From positions 1 through 64,000 of the forward strand of contig NZ_QTPP01000011.1 in NCBI RefSeq assembly GCF_003853415.1: DNA of 64,000 bases, given 5' to 3'. Source of the stretch: Burkholderia sp. Bp9142. Lineage in GTDB: Bacteria > Pseudomonadota > Gammaproteobacteria > Burkholderiales > Burkholderiaceae. Every line of letters begins with the position of its first letter. Within the stretch, counting starts at the first letter, position 1. Below, in pieces: positions 7,600 through 16,300 of this stretch. A program made the position numbers and the translations under genes. The notes beneath the pieces were generated by a model, which was given only the letters and a program-made list of their open reading frames with translations, was not told where the DNA came from and searched no databases.

Positions 7600-10137
7600 T
7601 CAGTCGCGCGCCCGATCGAGCTTCGGTGCCAGCATCGACTGCACGCCGCGCGCCACACCCTTCCACATCCGTACGTAACCGTCCAGGCCCACCCGCAGCA
7701 CTTCCTTCAGTCCGCGCAGCGGCGTGTCCGAACGCGTGCCCGCGTGCCAGTCGAGCCACGCGTCCGCACGGCCGAACGTGCACTGCACGAGCTGGCGCTC
7801 CTGCTCGAGCGTCAGCGCCTCGAAGCTCACCCCGACGTGGGTCGGCGTCACGCGGCTCACGCGCACCGGGAACGGGAACGGCCGATCGCCGCGCGTCACG
7901 CACACCGTCAGCGTGTCACCGACCGCGAGCGGCAGCCCCGGCACCGCCTCGAGGCCGAGGCCGCCGGTCGAGTAGTCGCTCGTGAAGCACGCGGCCGTCG
8001 AGCCGTCGGCGAGCAGGAGCGTCGCCGGCACGCGCATCGCGATCCGGTGCGTGACGCGCACCTGCTTGGTCTCGCGCGCGACGGCCAGCGCCGCGCCGAG
8101 CATCGCGAGGTTGTAGACGGTCCAGCCGAGCGTGATCAGGATCGTCGACGCCTCGTCGCCCTGGTCGGCCACGAGCCGCCACAGCCCGGCCGCGATCGCG
8201 AGCACGTTCAGCGCGAACAGCACCAGGTACGGCTTCGACGTCGACCAGTCGACGTAGCCTTCGTCGATCTTGCCGCCCTTGTCGGTCACGTTGAACTTGC
8301 CGTGCTTCGGGCTGAAGAACGCGACGGTGGTCGGCAGCGCGATGTACCACGCGAGCACCGATTCGTAGACCTCGGCCCAGAACGAATGGCGATAGCGCCC
8401 CTGCATCCGCGAGTTGGCGACGTTCGCGAGCACCAGGTACGGGATCACGTAGCTCGCGAGCGCGATCGACGACGCGTTGATGAAGTACAGGTGGAAGAAC
8501 AGGTACGCGAGCGGAATCGTCAGGAACACGAGCCGCGGGATCCCGTAGAAGAAATGCAGCATCGCGTTGCCGTAGCAGATCCGCTGGATGAAGCCGAGCC
8601 CGCGCCCGAGAAACGGGTTGTCGATGCGGAAGATCTGCGCCATCCCGCGTGCCCAGCGCGTGCGCTGCTTCACGTGGCCCGCGAGGCTCTCGGTCGCGAG
8701 GCCCGCCGCCTGCACGGTCGGCAGGTACGCCGACGTGTAGCCGCGGCGATGCAGCTTGAGCGCGGTGTGCGCGTCCTCGGTCACGGTCTCGACCGCGACG
8801 CCGCCCACCTCCTCCAGCGCGCTGCGCTTGAGCACCGCGCACGACCCGCAGAAGAACGTCGCGTTCCACAGGTCGTTGCCCGACTGCACGAGCCCGTAGA
8901 ACAGGTTGCCCTCGTTCGGGATCTCGCGGAACGTGCCGAGGTTGCGCTCGAACGGATCGGGCGAGAAGAAATGGTGCGGTGTCTGCACCAGCGCGCATTT
9001 CGGGTCGCGCAGGAACACGCCCATCGTGGTCTGCAGGAACGAGCGCGTCGGCACGTGATCGCAGTCGAAGATCGCGATGTATTCGCCGTGCGTCTTCGGC
9101 AGCGCGCGGTTGATGTTGCCGGCCTTCGCGTGGCGGTTGTCGTCGCGCGTCAGGTAGCCGATGCCGGCCTCCCGCGCGAACGCGGCGAACTCGGGGCGTC
9201 GGCCGTCGTCGAGCAGGTACACGCGCAGCTTCCCGGTCGGCCAGTCGATGCTCTGCGCGGCGAACACGGTCGGCTTCACGACCGACAGCGGCTCGTTGTA
9301 GGTCGGGATATAGACGTCGACGCTCGGCCAGCTTTCGGGATCGTCGGGCAGCGGCACGATCGGCCGGTCGAGCGGCCACGCGGTCTGCACGAAGCCGAGC
9401 AGCAGGATCATCCACGTATAGGCCTCGGCACCGTACAGCAGGTAGCCAGCGACCGCTTCGACAGGGCTGCGGAAATCGAGCGTCTGGGTCGTGCGCCACC
9501 ACACGTAGCGCACCGCGGCGAGCAGCGCGAGCGACGCGAGCGCGAGGGTCGGCAGATGCCCCGGCAGGCGGCGCAGCGCGAGCGCCAGCACCGCGACGAT
9601 CGCGAAGAATGCGAACTGCGCGCCGGGCATCAGCGGCGACATCCCGGCCGCGGCCCACATCAGCGCACCGGAAATCAGCAGCAGCGGCGCGAGCCAGCGG
9701 CGCCGGCCGACGCCGTGCGCGTGCGCGTCGAGCCAGTGGCCCCAGCGCGCCCACGGCAGACGCTCGAGCAACGCGTCGACGCGCGCGCCGAGCGCGCGCG
9801 CCGCGACGTAGACCGGCACGACGAGCGTATCGAACCACGCGAGCGGATCGCGCGCGGGCTGCCCGTCCGCCGCGCGCGGCGCGCGCACGATCGAGCGCCA
9901 CAGCCATTCGCGCAGGCTCAGCGGCTGAAGCACGCCCCACTCGCGCGCGAGCCACCGGAAGGCGCTGCGCGCCCAGCGGCGCACGCGATCGGGCCGGCCG
10001 GGCGGCGGCGCATGGAAGAACAGCCGCACGAGCCAGTCGAGCAGCGTGCGCTGTGCCGGCAGCCCGATCCCCCGCGCGCACCAGTCGGTCGCGCGCCGGG
10101 CCGCGGCGCGCCAGCGTGACGCGAGCGCGGCTTTCAT
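7600..10137 (-). CDS. bcsA: BcsA, cellulose synthase catalytic subunit (UDP-forming)
   Basis: 845 aa from the ATG at 10137, which overlaps the bcsQ stop by 4 bp (ATGA); an open frame continues to 10710 but overlaps bcsQ. The family-2 glycosyltransferase motifs are in order: DDG at 310-312, DCD at 358-360, TED at 453-455 and QRTRW at 491-495. Several membrane helices flank the catalytic domain. A C-terminal PilZ domain binds c-di-GMP through Arg698, Arg702 and DYSTGG (721-726). The N-terminus has about 140 residues before the first membrane helix, longer than short-form BcsA. It polymerises UDP-glucose and exports the chain through the inner membrane with BcsB. Confidence 0.96.
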   Translation of the reverse strand: MKAALASRWRAAARRATDWCARGIGLPAQRTLLDWLVRLFFHAPPPGRPDRVRRWARSAFRWLAREWGVLQPLSLREWLWRSIVRAPRAADGQPARDPLAWFDTLVVPVYVAARALGARVDALLERLPWARWGHWLDAHAHGVGRRRWLAPLLLISGALMWAAAGMSPLMPGAQFAFFAIVAVLALALRRLPGHLPTLALASLALLAAVRYVWWRTTQTLDFRSPVEAVAGYLLYGAEAYTWMILLLGFVQTAWPLDRPIVPLPDDPESWPSVDVYIPTYNEPLSVVKPTVFAAQSIDWPTGKLRVYLLDDGRRPEFAAFAREAGIGYLTRDDNRHAKAGNINRALPKTHGEYIAIFDCDHVPTRSFLQTTMGVFLRDPKCALVQTPHHFFSPDPFERNLGTFREIPNEGNLFYGLVQSGNDLWNATFFCGSCAVLKRSALEEVGGVAVETVTEDAHTALKLHRRGYTSAYLPTVQAAGLATESLAGHVKQRTRWARGMAQIFRIDNPFLGRGLGFIQRICYGNAMLHFFYGIPRLVFLTIPLAYLFFHLYFINASSIALASYVIPYLVLANVANSRMQGRYRHSFWAEVYESVLAWYIALPTTVAFFSPKHGKFNVTDKGGKIDEGYVDWSTSKPYLVLFALNVLAIAAGLWRLVADQGDEASTILITLGWTVYNLAMLGAALAVARETKQVRVTHRIAMRVPATLLLADGSTAACFTSDYSTGGLGLEAVPGLPLAVGDTLTVCVTRGDRPFPFPVRVSRVTPTHVGVSFEALTLEQERQLVQCTFGRADAWLDWHAGTRSDTPLRGLKEVLRVGLDGYVRMWKGVARGVQSMLAPKLDRARD

Positions 10138-10922
10138 CGCCGGGCTCCCGCACGGCCGGCCGCGGCCGCCGCGAGCCACGTGTCGACCCAGTTCGCGACG
10201 CCGTTCAGGTCGTGCGACGCCTGCGAATACGGCGCGTCGTCGAAGATCCAGCTGCCGCGCGCAAGCGTTTCGGGCACGGCCGCGTCGACGTGAATCCGCT
10301 GCTCGAGCATCGACGCCGGCCCCGCGACCGCGCGCAGCATCGCGAGCGCATCGCGCTGCATGTCGCGCGCGGGGTTCAGCCGGTTCACGACGATCTGCAG
10401 GTCGCCGCCGCCGGCACGCAGCGCGTCGAGGCGCGCGGCGACGCTCGCGCAGGCGGCCGGTTCGGGCGGCACGACGACGAGCGTCAGGTCGGCGCGGCGA
10501 ATCGCCTGCTCGGCCTGCGGCGACGGATAGCGGGCCGTGTCGACCAGTACCACGCCGTCGTCCGGCAGCGCGATCTCGTCGAGCGCGCGCGACAGCCAGG
10601 CCGAATCGGCCACGAGCCGCGCATCGCAGGCGGCGGCGCCCGCCGCATCGACTTGCCCGTACGGCACGAACAGCACGCCGTCGGCATTGCGCCACGTATG
10701 CGCGTGCCACGGCGCGGCGTCACCAGGGTCACCGAGCAGGCCGTGCGCGAGCCCGTGTTCGGCCAGCGTGTCGAGCCCGAGCGCCGCACCCATCAGGTTC
10801 TGTGCATCGAATTCGACCGCGACGACCGGCCGGCCGCGGCGCGCGAGCAGCACCGCGAGCGCGGCGGCGAGCGTCGTGCGGCCCGCGCCGCCGGTCGTCG
10901 ACGTGATGGCGATCGTCTTCAT
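10134..10922 (-). CDS. bcsQ: BcsQ, ParA/MinD-like ATPase of the cellulose system
   Basis: 262 aa from the ATG at 10922, in a 4-bp overlap with the upstream small gene. It is a SIMIBI-class protein beginning MKTIAITSTTGGAGRTTL. The Walker A loop has Arg in place of the usual second lysine (GGAGRTT), comparable to the altered loop of E. coli BcsQ. BcsQ localises and assembles the Bcs secretion complex at the cell pole. It also overlaps bcsA by 4 bp, so the two are translationally coupled. Confidence 0.88.
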   Translation of the reverse strand: MKTIAITSTTGGAGRTTLAAALAVLLARRGRPVVAVEFDAQNLMGAALGLDTLAEHGLAHGLLGDPGDAAPWHAHTWRNADGVLFVPYGQVDAAGAAACDARLVADSAWLSRALDEIALPDDGVVLVDTARYPSPQAEQAIRRADLTLVVVPPEPAACASVAARLDALRAGGGDLQIVVNRLNPARDMQRDALAMLRAVAGPASMLEQRIHVDAAVPETLARGSWIFDDAPYSQASHDLNGVANWVDTWLAAAAAGRAGARR

Positions 10923-11128
10923 TGCGGGGTCTCGTCGGTGCCGTCGGCATCGGGCAGCAGGCGCCCGCGCAGCGCGACCGGCACGAGTTCGCACGGCACC
11001 GCGTCACGCCGGTGCAGCCCGCGCGGCGCATGAAAACCGCGGCCGATGCCCAGGTGCTGCGCGACGATCCACACCGGCACCGCGATCGCGATGCCGACGA
11101 TGAATCCGATGACGAGTTCGGCGATCAT
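10919..11128 (-). CDS. bcsF: BcsF-like small membrane protein
   Basis: 69 aa: one N-terminal membrane helix (about residues 3-23, MIAELVIGFIVGIAIAVPVW) and a basic, then acidic, cytoplasmic tail. Size, topology and position between bcsE and bcsQ match BcsF, which in E. coli recruits BcsE to the membrane. Sequence similarity over the tail is not evident, so the name rests mainly on context. It overlaps both neighbours by 4 bp (ATGA at 11128 and 10922). Confidence 0.65.
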   Translation of the reverse strand: MIAELVIGFIVGIAIAVPVWIVAQHLGIGRGFHAPRGLHRRDAVPCELVPVALRGRLLPDADGTDETPQ

Positions 11129-13086
11129 GCGTCCTCCGGCTTGCGCAGCGGCATCGCGCTGCGAATGGCGCCGCGCGTGCGCGCGGCGGGATTGTCGGGT
11201 TCCGGCGCCGATGCGTCGACGGACGCGGGCGTCGCACGGATCGCCTCGAGCGCGACGATCGTATCGATCGCGTCTATCGCATCGCTCACTTCACTCGCTT
11301 CACTCGCTTCGGTCGACGCCGTGCCGAGATCGGCGCGCGCCGCCGTGGCGCGCGCGGCACCCGCCGGCTGCGCGGTCGCGAACAGGTCGCTGTAGTCGGC
11401 GATCGGCGCGCGCCGGTTCTCGGTCTTCAGCGCGTCGAGCTCGGTGTCGATGCTGCCTGCCCCGAGACACACGACACGATCGGACAGCGTATCGACCGGC
11501 GCGTCGAAGATCCGCGCAAGCGCGTCCTCGGCGTCGGCCGGCTCGCACGCGAACAGGAACACGTACAGGTGCCCGGCATCCGCCGTCACGACGTCGCCCG
11601 CGCGGCGCGGCCGGCAGTGCCGCAGCGCATCGACGTGCGACACGCCGGGCAGCAGCGCGATCTTCGCGAGCGTATGCGGCAGCGCGAGCACGGCGCCGCG
11701 ATCGAGCACCGCGCGAATCCGCAGGCAGAACGCGCCGACCGGCAGGTAGCCGAGCACCGAATCGCCGAGCGCGGCCGCGAGCGCCGCGCGATAGTCGGGC
11801 GCGACGGGCCGCGCATAGAGCTGCCCGCGCAGCGCGTGCACGGCGGCCTGCATCCGCGACAGCGGCAGGTCGCGCGCGACGACGCGGTTCGCGCCGACGC
11901 TCAGCAGCAGCATCTCGAACTGCTGGCGCAGCACCTCGCCGCGTTCGACGACGGCGATCTTCAGTGCACCGCCGCACTGCCGGCGCAGCGCGTGAACGGC
12001 CGCGCACAGCGCCTCGAGCTGCGCATGCGAGCGGAATGCGAGCACCGCGGTCGCGGCCTGCGCGTGCGCACAGGCGGCGACGACCGCCGCGTTGTCGTCG
12101 ACGAGGTCCCAGCCGGCGGGCACGCGGCCCGCGTCGTCGAGCACCGCGCGGCTGACGATGACGCGATCCTCGTCGATCGCGAGCTTCATCCGGCGCGACG
12201 GTTCGACGGCGCCGCCGTCGACGATCGCCGCGAGCCGGCCGTCCGGCGCGAAGCGCAGCGGCCTCACTTCACCGGCCGCGAGCGTGTCGCCCGCGCGCCA
12301 GAAATCGACGACCCACAGCAGCTCGCCGTGCGTGCGCTGCAGCTGCGCGACGCCCGAGCACACGCCGTGAAAGCCGCTGCGCGGCGCGCGATTCGCGTCG
12401 CGCACGAGCGGCGGATCGTCGGTGTCCGGATCGGCGCCGGTGCGCACGATCTCGGGATCGACCAGCAGCACCAGCGCGATCCGGTGCGTGCGGCACCAGT
12501 CGGCGAGCGCGTGCGCCTCTTCCGCGAGCGCGGCCGGATCGTCCCAGCTGAACCAGCGTTGCGCGCCTTCGATGAAATACAGCGAGCGCGCGCGAAAGCC
12601 GTAGCGCTTCATCGCACGCAAGCCGCCCGTGAGCCGTGCGAACGGACCCGGCGCCGCACGGCGCGGCACGCCCGGTTCGATCGCGGCATCGCCGTCGGCG
12701 GCCGCGGGCGCGGGCGGCATCGCCAGCACGTTGAGGTTGCGCGGCCAGCCGGCCGGCTGCGCGCCGCCCGCGAAACCGCGCGCCTGCATCTGCGCGGCCA
12801 CCCGCGCCGCGTCGCGTGACAGCACGACCGTCACGTCGCGCGTGCGCGACTGCCGCGCGCTTTCCCACACCAGCGCGTCGCACGCCGGCGTGCCGGCGGC
12901 CGCGTAGACGGTGTACAGGCCGCCCGCTTCCAGTTGCGTCCACGCATCGGGCAACCCGTCGATCGCGAGCCGGCTCAGCGGGCCGGCGCGGCCGCCCGCC
13001 GGACCCATGCGCAGCAGCGCGCGCAGGCGGCCCAGCAGGCCGGCGGCGCCGAGCGCGGGACGGGTTGCATCGATTTCCGTATTCAC
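11125..13086 (-). CDS. bcsE: BcsE, c-di-GMP-binding cellulose regulator
   Basis: 653 aa with a GTG start at 13086. The middle and C-terminal part correspond to the NTPase-like and GIL domains of BcsE. The c-di-GMP-binding RxGD motif is present as RAGD at 495-498 (context CRPRRAGDVV). The last 100 residues are a low-complexity Ala/Ser/Glu/Asp-rich extension with no clear counterpart in E. coli. BcsE raises cellulose output by binding c-di-GMP and docking on BcsF. It begins the second half of the operon, directly after the nested inverted-repeat element. Confidence 0.87.
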   Translation of the reverse strand: MNTEIDATRPALGAAGLLGRLRALLRMGPAGGRAGPLSRLAIDGLPDAWTQLEAGGLYTVYAAAGTPACDALVWESARQSRTRDVTVVLSRDAARVAAQMQARGFAGGAQPAGWPRNLNVLAMPPAPAAADGDAAIEPGVPRRAAPGPFARLTGGLRAMKRYGFRARSLYFIEGAQRWFSWDDPAALAEEAHALADWCRTHRIALVLLVDPEIVRTGADPDTDDPPLVRDANRAPRSGFHGVCSGVAQLQRTHGELLWVVDFWRAGDTLAAGEVRPLRFAPDGRLAAIVDGGAVEPSRRMKLAIDEDRVIVSRAVLDDAGRVPAGWDLVDDNAAVVAACAHAQAATAVLAFRSHAQLEALCAAVHALRRQCGGALKIAVVERGEVLRQQFEMLLLSVGANRVVARDLPLSRMQAAVHALRGQLYARPVAPDYRAALAAALGDSVLGYLPVGAFCLRIRAVLDRGAVLALPHTLAKIALLPGVSHVDALRHCRPRRAGDVVTADAGHLYVFLFACEPADAEDALARIFDAPVDTLSDRVVCLGAGSIDTELDALKTENRRAPIADYSDLFATAQPAGAARATAARADLGTASTEASEASEVSDAIDAIDTIVALEAIRATPASVDASAPEPDNPAARTRGAIRSAMPLRKPEDA

Positions 13087-13127
13087 GCGCTTCCCCTAGG
13101 GTCTGCTTGCATATGGAACGCACATGC

Positions 13128-13225
13128 GTTGCCACGAGAACGGCCGCTCGCGAGGCGCGCGACGCCGCGAATACTGACGTATTCGCAAGGAGCGCAACGC
13201 GGCGAGCGGCCGTTCTCGTGGCAAC
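13128..13225. repeat. inner hairpin 1 of the nested element
   Basis: A perfect 24-bp stem (13128-13151 with 13202-13225). Symmetric 15-nt strands lie inside it, and a further perfect 8-bp stem GCGAATAC / GTATTCGC (13167-13174 with 13179-13186) caps a TGAC loop. It ends just before an A-rich spacer (AAATTAAAAAA). Confidence 0.9.
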
Positions 13226-13251
13226 CCCAAATTAAAAAACCCATTCCAGGG

Positions 13252-13352
13252 GAATGCCCGAAAGCGCCCGTATGGCGGCGTCGCTCGTCGCTTGTTTGGC
13301 ACGGCCAAACGGCGCTCCTCACTTCTTGCCCTACGAGCGCTTTCGGGCATTC
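13252..13352. repeat. inner hairpin 2 of the nested element
   Basis: A 21-bp stem with one mismatch (13252-13272 with 13332-13352; GAATGCCCGAAAGCGC / GCGCTTTCGGGCATTC is perfect). The loop holds a smaller perfect hairpin GTTTGGC-ACG-GCCAAAC at 13294-13310. Confidence 0.88.
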
Positions 13353-13380
13353 GCATGTGCGTTCCATATGCAAGCAGACC

Positions 13381-16300
13381 CTAGTAATCCGAATAAAGCC
13401 GCACCGGCGTCGGCGTGACGAGCCAGCTGCGCTCCGCGCGTGCGTCGAACGCATAGCGCAGGTACACGAGCGCCGAACTCGGCGCATAGTCGTGCGACCG
13501 GTCGACGTGCAGCTGCGCGCCGACGCTCAGGTGCGGATTCACGCGATACTCGGCGATGCCGTTCACGCCGTACGAGAACGACACGCCGCGCGTCGAACTG
13601 CCCGCGTAGACCAGCCCGGCCGCCTCCTGCGCCGCGCGCTGGTCCGCGAAGGTCGGGTAGAACAGCGAATCCTTTTCATGGCTGTTCGAAATCCCGGCCG
13701 TGACGGTCAGGTCCCACGACAGCGCGTCGCGCCGCCCCGCCCATTCGATCGGCACGCCGAGCGACAGGTAGCGCTGCGGGCTGTAGTAGCCGCCCTGCCC
13801 GTACGTGTAGTAGCGCAGGTTCTGCGCGTAGTGCCACGCATTGCCGACGAGCCCCGTGCTCACCCTCATCGTCGCGCGTTCGTACACGGGCACCGTGAAG
13901 CCCGAGCGCAGCGTGACTTCCGCGTTGCGCTCGACGTTGCGGCCGGACAGCACGCCCGCGCCGAGTTCGGCGAACAGGTTCACGCGCCCGACGTCGACCG
14001 CCGCACGCAGGTTCACGCCGTCGCGGCGCACGCCGCCCCATACTGCACCGGTCCACGGGTCGCGCATCCCCGCATACGACAGCACGCTGCTCGTTTCCGG
14101 CCGGCGCGACGCGTTCACGGTGAAGCTCGCCGGGCCCGCGTCGAAGCGGTAGCGCACGCCGCCGACCAGGTAATGCACCGGGAAGCCGAGCGGCGACGTG
14201 CCGAGATCGACACGCCACGCGTCCGTGCGGTAGCCGGCGCCGAGCGCGACGCCCGTCATCGGCTGGTGCAGGTCGCCCTGCGGATGCGCGATCAACGCGG
14301 CGGCCTGCTGATTCAACGGCGACTGCACGGGCAATGCGGCCAGCGCGTTGAGCGCCCCGTAGGTCCCGAAGGTCTTCAGCGAATACGCGTTCGGGTCGCT
14401 CGTATCGAGCGTGCCCGCGTCGAGATGCACGGTGTCGAGCTGCAGGAACGCATGCCCGTCGTAGCGCACCGGCATCTGCATGTAGATCGGCACCTGCTGC
14501 GCGCGGTACGCGGAAATCCCTTCGTCGCCCGACTTGTACGCGGGCAGCCAGCCGATCTCGATTTCCGGATCGCGCCGCTGCTCGAGATCCGCGAACGCGG
14601 CCTGCGCGGGCGTGCGGCCGTCGCGGCCCGGGCTGACGCCGCTCGTGCGTTCCTGCGACAGCGACAGCCGGTACAGCGACGCGGCATCGTCGTAGCGGCC
14701 CTGCGCCTCGGCCACGCGGCCGGCCGCGACCGTCACGTCGGCGCGCGCCGGATACGCGGCCTGCAGCCGGTCGGTCAGCAGCGCGGCTTCGTCCGGGCGG
14801 CGCAGCGCGTTCAGGCGGCGCACGGCGGACAGCCGCGTATCGACGTCGTCGTCCGGCGTGCGCGCGAGCACGGCCTGCACGCGCGCGAGTGCCGCCGCGC
14901 GATGACCGCTGTCCTGGTCGATCCGCGCAAGCGCGAGCTGCGTATCGGCGTCTTCCGGCGTGCGCGCGACGACCGGCGCGAGCGCGTCGCGTGCCGCGTC
15001 GTAGTGCCCCTGCGCGCGTTCGAGGTCGGCCAGCTCGAGCGCATGGCGCTTGTCCGCGCGTCCGGCCGGGCTCGCGCGATCGAGCAGCGTGCGCGCGCGC
15101 GCATAGTCCTGCTGCGCGATCGCGTCGTCCGTCTGCCGCAGCACGAGCCGCAGCGACTGATCCTCGATGCGCGCGGTCTGTGCCGCCGTCAGCGCCGGCT
15201 CGCGACGCAGCGTGTCGAGCCACGCGGCGAGCGCGTCGTCGCGTCCCGCGCTGCCGAGCAGGTCGCCGTAGCGCAGCCGCACATCGGTATCGGCATCGTG
15301 CGGATGCGCGGCGATCCAGTCGCGCAACGGCGCGAGGCCGCGCTCGGGTTGGCCCGCGTCGATCCACTGCGCGCCGATCGCGGCCAGCATGTCGGGATCG
15401 TCCGGCGCGCTCGCCTGCGCATGCGCGAGCGACGCGGCGAACGCCGTGCGATCGCCGCGGCCGAGCGCGGTGCGCGCATCGGCCAGCGCGCCTTCGGCGT
15501 CGAGCTTGCGCGCGAGCGCGCGCATGCCGTCCGAGCGGTGCGCGTCGTCGACGCCCGCGAGCGCGGCCTGCGCGCCGGCGACGTCGTCGAGCGAGTTGCG
15601 ATACAGCGCGCTCGCATAGCGCATCTCGGGCGTATCGCTCTGCGCGAGCCCGTCGTCCATCACCGTGCGGCCGAGCTGCGGCAGCCCCATGTCGCGATAC
15701 AGCCGCGCGAGCGCGAAACGCGTCCACGGCGCATCGGGTGCCGCGCGCACCGCCGCTTCGTAGCGTTGCGCGGCCGGTCCGCGTTCGCCCTTGTCCGCGA
15801 GTGCGCGTGCCTGGTTCGCGAGCAGGTCGGCACGCAGGCCGTCGAGCGCCCGGCGGTCATCGCGGCCCGTCACGCGGCCTTGCAGCGCGTCGAGCAGCGG
15901 GCCGATGCGGTCCGCGCGGCCGGTGTTCTCATACAGCGTCGCGGTGTCACGCACGGCCGACACGTTCGGCGAACGGGCGGCCAGCAGTTCGCGCAGCACC
16001 GGCTCCGCGCGTGCCCAGTCGCGCTGCGCGAGCAGCGCATCGGCGAGCTGCAGCTTCGCGTCCAGGCTGCCGGGCTGCATCGCGAGCGCGGCGCGCGCCG
16101 CGCGCTCGGCATCCTGCGGGCGTCCGGCCGACGCCGCCGCGCGGCCTTGCGCGAGCCGCCCCCAGAACTGCGCGGTGCGCGCGAGGCCCTGCCACTTGCC
16201 GCGCTGGTCGGCCGACAGTGCCGCGGCACGCGTGAACAGCGCACGCGCTTCGTCGTGCCGGCCTTCGCGCAAGCGCAGCAGGCCGAGCCCGCCGACCGCA

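Larger units (their letters stand above)
13096..13384. repeat. 289-bp nested inverted-repeat element between bcsC and bcsE
   Basis: The two ends are perfect 33-bp inverted repeats: 13096-13128 and 13352-13384, beginning CTAGGGTCTGCTTGC. Two long hairpins fill the inside (13128-13225 and 13252-13352). As RNA the whole block would fold into a closed stem with two arms. CTAG at both borders could be a 4-bp target duplication around 29-bp terminal repeats starting GGTCTGC, as in a MITE. The bcsC stop codon TAG lies in the right-hand CTAG. I see no coding potential. It may separate expression of bcsBZC from bcsEFQAGR. Confidence 0.9.

Noticed and set aside
6136..10119. A 1327-codon plus-strand open frame across the bcsG/bcsA region, and other very long antisense frames (for example 2632-4464, 12934-17364, 17475-20918).
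   Set aside because: They are Arg/His/Ala-rich mirror frames of clear genes (BcsG, BcsA, antiporter, BcsC, BcsZ, BcsB). Their length comes from high GC at third positions of the real genes.
13083..13487. Short frames in the nested element that translate to RERPFSWQ- and FHMQADP-like peptides.
   Set aside because: The peptides come from the inverted repeats and have no start signals. The DNA structure, not the peptide, explains the sequence.
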